Below are positions 7,549 to 14,158 of a DNA stretch of 14,546 bases, piece after piece. The stretch spans positions 1-14,546 of the forward strand of contig JAEZLX010000144.1 in assembly GCA_023415035.1 (NCBI GenBank), read 5' to 3'. Every line of letters starts with the position of its first letter. The stretch's first letter is position 1. The notes beneath the pieces are model-generated. The model had not been told where the DNA came from. It saw nothing but the letters and a program-made list of their open reading frames with translations, and made no database searches. Source of the stretch: Pseudomonadota bacterium. Lineage in GTDB: Bacteria > Pseudomonadota > Gammaproteobacteria > Burkholderiales > Burkholderiaceae_C. Made by a program: the position numbers and the translations under genes.

Positions 7549-7967
7549 AACTCGTACTGCCCGAGAAGAAGAAGCTGATCTATCGCATGACCATTCCCAT
7601 CCGCTGGGGCGACATGGACGAGATGGGGCATGTCAACAACGCGAACTACTTCCGCTACATGGAGATCATCCGCATCGACTGGATGCGCTCCATCGGCTGC
7701 CTGCCCGACCCGCGCGGCGAAGGACCGGTGATCGTCAACGCCTTCTGCAACTTCCACCGGCAGCTGGAGTTCCCGGGTCACGTGCTGGCCAGCATGTACG
7801 TGAGCGACCCGGGGCGGACCAGCTTCGAGACCTGGTGCACGATGTCCCGTGCCGACGACCCTGACACCATCTACGCCTCGGGCGGCGCGACCACCGTCTG
7901 GGTCAATTTCCCGCAGCAGAAGTCGGCGCCCCTGCCCGACCAATTGCTCCGCCACATTCAGGATTGA
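7545..7967 (+). CDS. Hotdog-fold acyl-CoA thioesterase (4HBT family)
   Basis: This 140-residue protein has the 4-hydroxybenzoyl-CoA thioesterase signature WGDMDEMGHVNNANYFRYME (21-40). Asp25 aligns with the catalytic aspartate of that family. The hotdog core continues through VNAFCNFHRQLEFPGHVLASMYV to a final strand, GGATTVWVNF. Members hydrolyse acyl-CoA thioesters to free acid and CoA, or act in YbgC-like roles. The ATG at 7545 overlaps the EamA stop (ATGA), giving tight coupling. The reading frame is open well upstream, but that part is the EamA gene in another frame. Together with the SDR this suggests handling of acyl-CoA intermediates; the specific substrate is unknown. Confidence 0.9.
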   Translation: MKLVLPEKKKLIYRMTIPIRWGDMDEMGHVNNANYFRYMEIIRIDWMRSIGCLPDPRGEGPVIVNAFCNFHRQLEFPGHVLASMYVSDPGRTSFETWCTMSRADDPDTIYASGGATTVWVNFPQQKSAPLPDQLLRHIQD

Positions 7968-8130
7968 GCGCGCGACGGGCCGCCCGCCGCGTGCCGCGCG
8001 GTTTCCCTGTTGCTTTGCCGCGCCTGCCGCCGGCTTCCTGTCATCTCGTCACCACCGTGCCCGGCACGCGTATGGCCGCGGTTGCCCGGTCAGGGCTGAC
8101 GCTGCTGGCGAATCCAAGGGTAAATCCCAC

Positions 8131-8157
8131 TTGATTTTTCCGGATTGCTGCCGATAG
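8131..8157 (+). promoter_or_regulatory. Candidate sigma-28 (FliA) promoter for the chemoreceptor
   Basis: GCCGATAG (8150-8157) matches the flagellar sigma-28 -10 consensus GCCGATAA at 7 of 8 bases. Fifteen bases upstream, TTGA (8131-8134) is only a half match to the -35 core TAAA. The position, about 120 bases before the ATG, is reasonable for a chemotaxis gene of the flagellar regulon. The weak -35 keeps this tentative. Confidence 0.4.
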
Positions 8158-8233
8158 CGACCAAGGGTCTCTTGCGCACATGGTGCGGGCCCTTGCGGAC
8201 GGATGGCGGCGACGCCCTGTCCGCCACACACCG

Positions 8234-8253
8234 TGCACATCTGGCGATGTGCA
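8234..8253 (+). repeat. Stem-loop in the chemoreceptor 5' leader
   Basis: TGCACATC (8234-8241) and its exact complement GATGTGCA (8246-8253) form an 8-bp stem with the 4-base loop TGGC. The hairpin ends about 23 bases before the ATG at 8277. That start has no good Shine-Dalgarno, so the structure could affect translation or transcript stability. It may instead be a protein-binding dyad. Confidence 0.4.
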
Positions 8254-8276
8254 TGTTCCTGTCTTGTCTTGAATGA

Positions 8277-9848
8277 ATGATGAACTGGTTTAGGAAACTC
8301 ACGGTCGGCACGAAGCTCATCGGCGGCTTTTTGATCGTCGCGGCCATTGGCGCCGTCATCGGTGCACAGGGCATTGCCAAGTCGGCGGTCATGAACGACC
8401 TGGCGAGCGAGATGTACAACAACGAAGTGGTCGGCCTGAGCCATATCGCGGAAGCGAATGTGCGGTCGCTGTGGGTCGCGCGATCCTTGCGCAGTGCCGC
8501 CCTGGCTCACGAGGATGTTCAGCGGCAGGAATACCTCAAGGAAGTGCACGCCAATGGCCAGAAGATGTACGAGGCGTTGGCGGAGGCCGAAAAGCATTTC
8601 GTGACCGAGCGGGGGAAGGCCCTGCTGGCCGAAGCCACCCAGGCGGTCAGGGAGTACGAATCCCAGGTGCGCAGGCTCGAGGAAATCCTGCGCGGCGAAC
8701 CGCTGGCCGAAAGTCGCGAATCCACGGATCACCTGTTCACCGCGCTGAGTGCGGCGGCCGACAGGAGCGACGCGCTCATGAGCGAAATGATGGCAGGGAA
8801 GACGGCGAACGCGGAAAAGCTCAGCCAGGAGACCGCCGCCGTCTTCGGACGCATCCGTGCCGTCCTGGTCGGCCTGACGGTGGCCGGTGTGCTCATCGGC
8901 GTTGTGATCGGTGTCGTCCTCATGCGCTCGCTCACCCGTCAGCTCGGTGGCGAGCCGGCCGACGTGGCCGAGATGGCCAGTGCCATCGCGGCGGGCAACC
9001 TGGCGGCGACGATCGACACGTCCCGGGCGCAGCCTGGCAGCATCGTCGATGCCATGAGCAAGATGCAGCAGTCCCTGCGCCAGGTGGTGAGTACCGTGCG
9101 TGGCAGCAGCGACAGCATTGCCACTGGCGCCAGCCAGATCGCGGCGGGCAACAGCGACCTGTCGCAGCGGACGGAGTCCCAGGCGAGCAACCTGGAGGAG
9201 ACGGCGGCCTCAATGGAGGAGCTGTCAAGCACCGTGCGCAACAACGCCGACACGGCGATGCGCGCGGCCGAACTGGCACGGACGGCCAGCGGGTCTGCGT
9301 CCAGGGGTGGTGAGGCGGCGGCTCAGGTCGCCCGGGTGATGGACGAGATCAACGCGTCGTCGAAGAACATCGCGCAGATCATCGGCGTCATCGACGGTAT
9401 TGCGTTCCAGACCAACATCCTGGCGCTCAATGCGGCCGTCGAGGCGGCTCGGGCGGGCGAGCAGGGCCGCGGCTTTGCCGTGGTGGCGGGCGAAGTGCGC
9501 AACCTGGCACAGCGCAGCGCGCAGGCCGCCAAAGAGATCAAGACCCTCATCGAGGACAGTGTGGGCAAGGTCCAGACGGGCGCGGAAATCGTAGGGCAGG
9601 CAGGCAGCGCGATGGAGGAAATCGTCCAACAGGTCCAGCAGGTGAGCACCCTGATCGCTGAAATCAACGCCGCCACCAAGGAGCAGGCGGCCGGCATTTC
9701 TCAGGTGAGCGATGCGGTGAGCCAGCTGGACCAGGTCACGCAGCAGAATGCGGCGCTGGTCGAGGAGTCGGCGTCGGCGGCGGAAAGCCTGAACCAGCAG
9801 GCACAGCAGCTGGTCAGAGCCGTGGCGGTGTTCAAGCTGCAACCCTGA
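8277..9848 (+). CDS. Methyl-accepting chemotaxis protein
   Basis: This is a 523-residue transmembrane chemoreceptor. Membrane segment 1 is at about 12-33, then comes a helical periplasmic ligand-binding domain of about 160 residues (four-helix-bundle type), membrane segment 2 at about 195-216, and HAMP at about 217-270. The signalling helices end near 520. The hairpin tip IDGIAFQTNILALNAAVEAARAGEQGRGFAVVAGEVRNLAQRS (about 372-414) contacts CheA and CheW. Glutamate- and glutamine-rich methylation helices lie at about 298-320 (ESQASNLEETAASMEEL) and 490-505 (NAALVEESASAAESL). It ends AVFKLQP, without the NWETF-like pentapeptide that recruits CheR in long-tailed receptors. The ligand is unknown. 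It stands alone, with no che genes nearby, as is common for dispersed receptors. Start is ATG 8277; a second ATG follows immediately. Confidence 0.95.
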   Translation: MMNWFRKLTVGTKLIGGFLIVAAIGAVIGAQGIAKSAVMNDLASEMYNNEVVGLSHIAEANVRSLWVARSLRSAALAHEDVQRQEYLKEVHANGQKMYEALAEAEKHFVTERGKALLAEATQAVREYESQVRRLEEILRGEPLAESRESTDHLFTALSAAADRSDALMSEMMAGKTANAEKLSQETAAVFGRIRAVLVGLTVAGVLIGVVIGVVLMRSLTRQLGGEPADVAEMASAIAAGNLAATIDTSRAQPGSIVDAMSKMQQSLRQVVSTVRGSSDSIATGASQIAAGNSDLSQRTESQASNLEETAASMEELSSTVRNNADTAMRAAELARTASGSASRGGEAAAQVARVMDEINASSKNIAQIIGVIDGIAFQTNILALNAAVEAARAGEQGRGFAVVAGEVRNLAQRSAQAAKEIKTLIEDSVGKVQTGAEIVGQAGSAMEEIVQQVQQVSTLIAEINAATKEQAAGISQVSDAVSQLDQVTQQNAALVEESASAAESLNQQAQQLVRAVAVFKLQP

Positions 9849-9862
9849 CGCAGGCCGCCCGT

Positions 9863-9882
9863 CATGCCGCATAAGCGGCATG
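9863..9882 (+). terminator. Stem-loop after the chemoreceptor gene, possible terminator
   Basis: CATGCCGC (9863-9870) and GCGGCATG (9875-9882) pair perfectly around the loop ATAA, 15 bases after the stop codon. There is no T tract, so it is not a classical intrinsic terminator. It could protect the 3' end or act with Rho. Confidence 0.45.
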
Positions 9883-9886
9883 CCCC

Positions 9887-9919
9887 AGCCCTGGCTGACG
9901 CGCCAGCGTGGCCAGGGCT
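9887..9919 (-). terminator. Second stem-loop between convergent genes
   Basis: AGCCCTGGC (9887-9895) and GCCAGGGCT (9911-9919) form a 9-bp stem with a 15-base loop, overlapping the stop codon of the minus-strand peroxidase-like gene. No T tract follows on the minus strand. With the neighbouring hairpin at 9863-9882 it makes a structured block separating two convergent transcripts. Confidence 0.35.
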
Positions 9920-10538
9920 ATTGCTTTTCCGGCATCTGCCTTGCCGGCTTTTCCTTGGGCACACGGCCCATCAGGTAGAACTCCGGGTTGGGCATCATGC
10001 CGGTGACATTCGCCATGCGATTGGACAGACCGAAGAAGGCGGTGATGGCGGTGATGTCCCAGGCGTCCTCGTCGCTGAAGCCGTGGGTGTGCAGGGCCTG
10101 GAAGTCGGCATCGTTGACTTCGTCGGAATGCAGGCATACCTTCATGGCAAATTCGAGCATCGCCCGCTGGCGGGGCGTGATGTTCGCCTTGCGCCAGTTG
10201 ACGGCCAACTGGTCGGCCAGCAGCGGCTGCTTTTCATAGATGCGCAGGATCGCGCCGTGCGCCACCACGCAGTACAGGCAGTGGTTGGCGGCGCTGGTGG
10301 CGGTGACGATCATCTCGCGCTCGCCCTTGGTCAGGCCCGAGTCGCGCCCGACGGATTCGGGGACCATGAGGGCATCGTGGTAGGCGAAGAATGCGCGCCA
10401 CTCGGCCGGGCGCCGCGCGAAGGCCAGAAAGACGTTGGGCACGAAACCTGCTTTTTCCTGGACTTCGAGGATCTTCGCCCGGATGTCCTCGGGCAGGGTG
10501 TTCAGGTCGGGAAGCGGAAAGCGGGCAGCTGGCTGCAT
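9918..10538 (-). CDS. Peroxidase-related AhpD/CMD-fold protein
   Basis: This 206-residue member of the carboxymuconolactone decarboxylase/AhpD superfamily resembles the 'uncharacterized peroxidase-related enzyme' group. The redox-active motif CLYCVVAHG gives Cys87, Cys90 and His94, following the helix KGEREMIVTATSAANH. AhpD itself uses this cysteine pair to reduce peroxides or partner peroxiredoxins, so an alkylhydroperoxidase or disulphide-reductase role is likely but unproven. The C-terminal half (DEDAWDITAITAFFGLSNRMANVTGMMPNPEFY) is typical of this subgroup. ATG at 10538 is preceded by GGAG about 9 bases upstream. It is divergent from the PcaC-like gene across an 82-base gap. No signal peptide is seen, so it is probably cytoplasmic. 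Confidence 0.87.
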   Translation of the reverse strand: MQPAARFPLPDLNTLPEDIRAKILEVQEKAGFVPNVFLAFARRPAEWRAFFAYHDALMVPESVGRDSGLTKGEREMIVTATSAANHCLYCVVAHGAILRIYEKQPLLADQLAVNWRKANITPRQRAMLEFAMKVCLHSDEVNDADFQALHTHGFSDEDAWDITAITAFFGLSNRMANVTGMMPNPEFYLMGRVPKEKPARQMPEKQ

Positions 10539-10620
10539 CGGGTGTCTCCAAGGTGGTCGTTGCAGGGATGCCGCCAGCTTATCCTCCCGGCCGGCTCAAC
10601 GCAGACACATGGAGCACAGC

Positions 10621-11010
10621 ATGCAGGACGAACAGTATGTCAAAGGCCTGGCCACGCGGCGCGAGGTCATGGGCGATGCCTATGTGGACCGGGCACTGGC
10701 TGGTGTCACGGCATTCACGCAGCCGATCCAGGACCACATTTGCCGCGCGGCGTGGGGCGATGTGTGGCAACGCGAAGGACTGGATCGCAGGACGCGCAGC
10801 CTGGTGACCGTGGCCATGCTGACGGCGCTGGGAAAACAGCACGAGTTGCGTGCACACGTGCGCGGCGCGCTTAATAATGGCGCCTCCGTCCAGGAAATCC
10901 AGGAGGTGCTGCTGCATGCGGCGGTGTACTGTGGCATCCCCACTGCGGTGGATGCCTTCCGTACCGCCGCCGAGGTGGTGGACAGCGCCTCCGGGGCCGG
11001 ACAAGGATGA
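10621..11010 (+). CDS. pcaC: 4-carboxymuconolactone decarboxylase-like protein (PcaC family)
   Basis: This 129-residue protein has the length and sequence style of PcaC, which decarboxylates 4-carboxymuconolactone to the 3-oxoadipate enol-lactone in the protocatechuate branch of the beta-ketoadipate pathway (EC 4.1.1.44). Family stretches are EVMGDAYVDRALAGV, AWGDVWQREGLDRRTRSLVTVAMLTALGK and LNNGASVQEIQEVLLHAAVYCG (84-105). It lacks the CxxC pair of the neighbouring AhpD-type protein, which fits a decarboxylase. I chose ATG 10621 because GGAG lies 6 bases upstream (10611-10614). ATG at 10609 would add MEHS. No other pca genes adjoin it, so the enzyme may serve a different lactone. The Bug gene follows after 79 bases. 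Confidence 0.82.
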   Translation: MQDEQYVKGLATRREVMGDAYVDRALAGVTAFTQPIQDHICRAAWGDVWQREGLDRRTRSLVTVAMLTALGKQHELRAHVRGALNNGASVQEIQEVLLHAAVYCGIPTAVDAFRTAAEVVDSASGAGQG

Positions 11011-11022
11011 TTCCGTGTGGCA

Positions 11023-11040
11023 CGGTGGCGTTCGCCACCG
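11023..11040 (+). repeat. Stem-loop between the pcaC-like and Bug genes
   Basis: CGGTGGC (11023-11029) and GCCACCG (11034-11040) pair perfectly around the loop GTTC. A T run (11065-11070) follows only after about 24 bases, so this is not a standard terminator. It could be a processing or partial-termination site that sets different levels for the two genes. Confidence 0.4.
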
Positions 11041-11089
11041 GCCGGGAAACGACAACAAACCCAGTTTTTTACAACGAGGAGATTTTTTG

Positions 11090-12067
11090 ATGAGCGCACG
11101 TCGCAATTTCATGTCGCGGGCCTTCCGCTATGCCGCAGCAGCCGCCACCTTGGGTTGTGCCCTTGGCACCGCGCAGGCGCAGACCACGACCAAGATCCTC
11201 GTGGGCTTCCCGGCTGGCGGCGGTACCGACGTCATTGCCCGCATTCTGGCCGAGCAGCTGCAGAACTCCCTGGGCGGATCGTTCGTGGTGGACAACAAAC
11301 CGGGCGCCGGCGGCCAGCTGGCGGCGCAGACGCTCAAGTCCTCGGCGCCCGATGGCAACACGCTGTTCCTCAGCCACGACCACAGCATCACCATCCTGCC
11401 CATGGTCACGAAGAACGCCGGCTATGAAGCCACCGACTTCGTTCCCGTGGCCGGCTTTGCCACCTTCGTCAACGCGATCGCGCTGTCCTCCGGCGCGACG
11501 GCCAAGGACTTCAAGGACTTCGTCGAGCAGGTGCGCAAGGGCGGCGGCAAGGCCAACGTGGGCATTCCCGCCCCGGCATCCGTGCCCCAGTTCCTGGTGC
11601 AGGAAATCGGCAAGAAGAACCAGCTCGATCTGGTGGCCGTGCCCTACCGCGGCAGCGCACCCATGATCTCCGACATGCTGGGCAACCAGATCCCGGCCGG
11701 CGTGGGCTCCATCCCCGACTTCATCGAGAACCACAAGGCGGGCAAGATCCGCGTGGTGGGGGTGATGGGCACGCAGCGCCAGGCGATCATGCCCGAAGTG
11801 CCGACATTCGCCGAGCTGGGGCTCAAGGGCTTTGAAGAGGTGCCGTACTACGGCGTGTTCGCGCCCGCCGGCACGCCCAAGGCTCGTATCGAACAGCTCG
11901 GCGCTGCCATTCGCAAGGCCATCGAGGTGCCCCAGGTGCGCGAGCGCCTCACCGCCATGGGCCTGACGGTCGGCTACATGAGCAGCGAGGAGCTGGGTGC
12001 CCGCGAGCGCGCCTACGCCAAGGTCTGGTCGCAGATCATCAAGGACAGCGGCTTCCAGCCCCAGTGA
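11090..12067 (+). CDS. Bug-family (TctC-like) tripartite tricarboxylate transporter substrate-binding protein
   Basis: This 325-residue periplasmic binding protein has a signal peptide of about 30 residues. The basic MSARRNFMSRAFRY, a hydrophobic stretch and a likely cleavage after AQA30 define it; the arginine pair resembles a Tat signal. The mature domain shows Bug marks: ILVGFPAGGGTDVIARILAEQL, NKPGAGGQLAAQTL, VPYRGSAPMISDMLGNQI and VPTFAELGLKGFEEVPYYGVFAPAGTP. Bug proteins deliver carboxylates or other small ligands to TctAB membrane subunits. None is encoded nearby, as is common for the many orphan Bug genes of Burkholderiales. The start at 11090 has a strong GAGGAG 8 bases upstream. The open frame extends further left into the pcaC-like gene, but that part is not Bug-like. 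The neighbouring pcaC-like gene hints at an aromatic-acid or lactone ligand, which is inference. Confidence 0.93.
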   Translation: MSARRNFMSRAFRYAAAAATLGCALGTAQAQTTTKILVGFPAGGGTDVIARILAEQLQNSLGGSFVVDNKPGAGGQLAAQTLKSSAPDGNTLFLSHDHSITILPMVTKNAGYEATDFVPVAGFATFVNAIALSSGATAKDFKDFVEQVRKGGGKANVGIPAPASVPQFLVQEIGKKNQLDLVAVPYRGSAPMISDMLGNQIPAGVGSIPDFIENHKAGKIRVVGVMGTQRQAIMPEVPTFAELGLKGFEEVPYYGVFAPAGTPKARIEQLGAAIRKAIEVPQVRERLTAMGLTVGYMSSEELGARERAYAKVWSQIIKDSGFQPQ

Positions 12068-12077
12068 TGGTCCCGCA

Positions 12078-12106
12078 GGCTGCTGGCGCTCAGGTGGACA
12101 GCAGCC
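12078..12106. terminator. Stem-loop between convergent Bug and luxR-type genes
   Basis: GGCTGCTG (12078-12085) and CAGCAGCC (12099-12106) form a perfect 8-bp stem with a 13-base loop. It spans the 3' end of the minus-strand regulator and lies just past the Bug stop. Without a T tract its terminator function is uncertain. Confidence 0.35.
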
Positions 12107-12647
12107 GGTGCACCAGGTCCGCCGTGCCCTGGGCCTGGTACTTGCGCATCAGCCGCGCGCGGTAGATCTCCACCGTGCGGTGGCTGATGCCCAGCATCCG
12201 CCCGATCTGCTTGCTGGTCAGCCCGTCCATCAGGAACGCGGCCACCTCCCTCTCGCGCCCGGTCAGTTCGGCCTTGACCGCGCGGCGCGAGCTCAGGTCC
12301 TCGAAACTCCAGATGCCTGCCTCGTGCGGTTCCTCGGGCCGCAGTGCGCGGCCGGTGACGTGGCACCAGAAGGTCTCGCCCTTGAACTGGCCGTCCACGC
12401 GCTTCATGATGCGGTCATCGGCATAGGTGCCATTGCGCCCCAGCGAGTGGGCGATGCGCACGCCGGTACGCTCGTACTCGCCCACGCTCGGGTACAGGAT
12501 CAGGAAGCTCTGTCCCACCAGCTGGTCCCGGCTGGCACCGAACATTTCGCACAGCGCCTGGTTGCAGTCCAAAATGATGCGCTGGCGCGACAGCGCCATG
12601 CCCACCGGGGCCAGGTCGAAAGCCAGGCGGTAGTCGATGTCGTTCAT
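12090..12647 (-). CDS. PAS-LuxR transcriptional regulator
   Basis: This 185-residue protein combines an N-terminal PAS sensor domain (about 5-120; FDLAPVGMALSRQRIILDCNQALCEMFG is typical) with a C-terminal LuxR/FixJ-type helix-turn-helix (about 125-185). Key HTH residues are LTGREREVAAFLMDG, then TSKQIGRMLGISHRTVEIYRARLMRKY. There is no receiver domain, so control probably comes from a small ligand or redox signal in PAS rather than phosphorylation. No membrane segments are seen. It is divergent from scoAB across 93 bases that contain a 26-base inverted repeat, strongly suggesting it regulates scoAB and possibly itself. The ATG at 12647 has a GAG about 8 bases upstream. Confidence 0.92.
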   Translation of the reverse strand: MNDIDYRLAFDLAPVGMALSRQRIILDCNQALCEMFGASRDQLVGQSFLILYPSVGEYERTGVRIAHSLGRNGTYADDRIMKRVDGQFKGETFWCHVTGRALRPEEPHEAGIWSFEDLSSRRAVKAELTGREREVAAFLMDGLTSKQIGRMLGISHRTVEIYRARLMRKYQAQGTADLVHRLLST

Positions 12648-12675
12648 CGGCGATCTCAGGGTTGGGCTTTACGAA

Positions 12676-12701
12676 ATACTACGTATGCAGATACGTAGTA
12701 T
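12676..12701. promoter_or_regulatory. Large perfect inverted repeat, probable operator of the PAS-LuxR regulator
   Basis: The arms ATACTACGTAT (12676-12686) and ATACGTAGTAT (12691-12701) are exact complements separated by GCAG. Each arm also contains the small palindrome TACGTA; the two centres are 12 bases apart, just over one helical turn. Each arm offers a TAGTAT hexamer on its own outward strand that could serve as a -10: plus 12696-12701 for scoA and minus 12681-12676 for the regulator. LuxR/FixJ-type proteins bind dyads as dimers, so this is the obvious binding site. Which gene is controlled, and in which sense, is inference. Confidence 0.75.
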
Positions 12702-12740
12702 CGTTGCATCCGCATTGTTCAACCACTGGAGCGTAGCGAC

Positions 12741-13442
12741 GTGAACAAGATTTACCCCAGCGCGGCCGAAGCCCTCAAGGGCGTGGTGGCCGACGGCCAG
12801 CTCATTGCCGTGGGCGGTTTCGGCCTGTGCGGCATTCCCGAGGCCCTGATCGATGCCCTGAAGGATTCGGGCGTCAAGGATCTGACCGTGGTGTCCAACA
12901 ACGCCGGTGTCGACGGATTCGGCCTGGGCAAGCTGCTGGAAACCCGCCAGATCAGGAAGATGATTGCCAGCTATGTGGGTGAGAACAAGGAGTTCGAACG
13001 CCAGTACCTCTCGGGCGAACTGGAGCTGGAATTCACGCCCCAGGGTACTCTGGCCGAGAAGCTGCGCGCCGGCGGCGCGGGCATTCCCGCGTTCTTCACC
13101 AAGACAGGCGTTGGCACCCTGGTGGCCGAAGGCAAGGAACTGCGCGAGTTCGACGGCGAGACCTATGTGATGGAGCGCTCGATCGTGCCCGACGTGTCGC
13201 TGGTCAAGGCGCATGTGGCCGACAAGTCGGGCAATCTGCGCTTCAACCTGACGGCCCGCAACTTCAACCCCGCCGCGGCCACCGCCGGCAAGATCTGCAT
13301 CGTGGAAGTGGAGCGCATCGTGGAAGTGGGAGAGATCGCCCCCGATGACATCCACCTGCCGGGCATCTACGTGCACCGCATCGTGCACAACCCGAACCCC
13401 GAGAAGCGCATCGAGAAGCGCACCACCCGCGAACGCACGTAA
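12741..13442 (+). CDS. scoA: Succinyl-CoA:3-ketoacid CoA-transferase subunit A
   Basis: This is the 233-residue alpha subunit of a type I CoA-transferase (EC 2.8.3.5), which moves CoA from succinyl-CoA to a 3-oxo acid such as acetoacetate. The oxyanion and CoA-binding motif GGFGLCGIPE (25-34), SNNAGVDGFGLGKLLE and the ending HRIVHNPNPEKRIEKRTTRERT fit ScoA. PcaI, the 3-oxoadipate version, differs from ScoA in the mid-region (here YVGENKEFERQYLSGELELEF) and at the C-terminus, so ScoA is the better call. The GTG start at 12741 has GGAG 9 bases upstream; a GTG start may lower its expression relative to scoB. It lies 39 bases after the 26-base inverted repeat and is divergent from the PAS-LuxR gene. 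Confidence 0.93.
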   Translation: MNKIYPSAAEALKGVVADGQLIAVGGFGLCGIPEALIDALKDSGVKDLTVVSNNAGVDGFGLGKLLETRQIRKMIASYVGENKEFERQYLSGELELEFTPQGTLAEKLRAGGAGIPAFFTKTGVGTLVAEGKELREFDGETYVMERSIVPDVSLVKAHVADKSGNLRFNLTARNFNPAAATAGKICIVEVERIVEVGEIAPDDIHLPGIYVHRIVHNPNPEKRIEKRTTRERT

Positions 13443-13456
13443 GCAAGGAGAGCAAC

Positions 13457-14092
13457 ATGCCCTGGACCCAAGACCAGATGGCCGCGCGTGCGGCACAGGA
13501 ACTCGAGGACGGCTTCTACGTGAATCTCGGCATCGGCATCCCCACGCTGGTGGCCAACCACACCGGCGACAAGGAAGTGTGGCTGCAGTCCGAGAACGGC
13601 ATGCTGGGCATCGGCCCGTTCCCTTATGACGACGAGGTGGATCCCGACCTCATCAACGCCGGCAAGCAGACGGTGACCACGATCAAGGGCTCGTCCATCT
13701 TCGGCTCCGATCAATCCTTCGCCATGATCCGCGGCGGCAAGATCAACCTGTCCATCCTTGGCGCCATGCAGGTGACGGACAAGGGCGACCTGGCCAACTG
13801 GATGATCCCTGGCAAGATGGTCAAGGGCATGGGTGGTGCCATGGACCTGGTGGCCGGCGTCAAGCGCGTGATTGTGCTGATGGAGCACGTGGCCCGAAAG
13901 AAGGACGGCACCACCGACCTGAAGATCCTGCCCGAATGCACCCTGCCCCTGACCGGCAAAGGCGTGGTCGACCGCATCATCACCGACCTGGGCGTGATGG
14001 ACGTGACGCCCGAGGGCCTGAAGCTCGTCGAGCTGGCCGACGGCGTGACGCGCGAGGAGATCCAGAGCAAGACCGGTGTGCCGCTGATCTGA
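13457..14092 (+). CDS. scoB: Succinyl-CoA:3-ketoacid CoA-transferase subunit B
   Basis: This 211-residue beta subunit provides the catalytic glutamate. The motif QSENGMLGIGP places it at Glu46, the residue that forms the glutamyl-CoA thioester. Other family marks are YVNLGIGIPTLVANH, GGKINLSILGAMQV, GDLANWMIPGKMVKGMGGAMDLV and EHVARKKDGTTDLKIL. It follows scoA by 14 bases with a strong AAGGAG ribosome binding site, so the pair forms one operon and one heteromeric enzyme. A terminator lies 22 bases after the stop. Likely uses are acetoacetate activation in ketone-body, leucine or polyhydroxybutyrate breakdown. Confidence 0.95.
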   Translation: MPWTQDQMAARAAQELEDGFYVNLGIGIPTLVANHTGDKEVWLQSENGMLGIGPFPYDDEVDPDLINAGKQTVTTIKGSSIFGSDQSFAMIRGGKINLSILGAMQVTDKGDLANWMIPGKMVKGMGGAMDLVAGVKRVIVLMEHVARKKDGTTDLKILPECTLPLTGKGVVDRIITDLGVMDVTPEGLKLVELADGVTREEIQSKTGVPLI

Positions 14093-14114
14093 TCGGCATT
14101 CCCGCGCAAACGCG

Positions 14115-14138
14115 AAAGGCCCCAATGGGGCCTTTTTT
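14115..14138 (+). terminator. Intrinsic terminator after scoAB
   Basis: AAAGGCCCC (14115-14123) and GGGGCCTTT (14127-14135) form a 9-bp stem with the loop AAT, followed by T to 14138 (six T in total). It is a textbook terminator for scoAB. On the minus strand it offers only a short T run for the convergent dioxygenase gene. Confidence 0.93.
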
Positions 14139-14158
14139 CATGTCTGCGGGCGGGGCGA

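Larger units (their letters stand above)
7968..8276. other. 309-base non-coding gap upstream of the chemoreceptor gene
   Basis: I see no credible gene here; the open frames through it have no ribosome binding site and no recognisable protein. It contains a small dyad, GTCAG-GG-CTGAC (8089-8100), a candidate sigma-28 promoter (8131-8157) and a hairpin near the chemoreceptor start (8234-8253). The first 70 bases after the thioesterase are extremely GC-rich without a clear intrinsic terminator. Confidence 0.6.

Noticed and set aside
11065..11070. T run after the stem-loop at 11023-11040 as an intrinsic terminator
   Set aside because: The run is about 24 bases from the stem and lies next to the ribosome binding site of the Bug gene, so the geometry is wrong.
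12741..14092. Calling the CoA-transferase PcaIJ (3-oxoadipate specific) because a pcaC-like gene is nearby
   Set aside because: The mid-region and C-terminal HNPNPEKRIEKRT of subunit A fit ScoA, and the pcaC-like gene is in a separate unit with another gene and a convergent regulator between.
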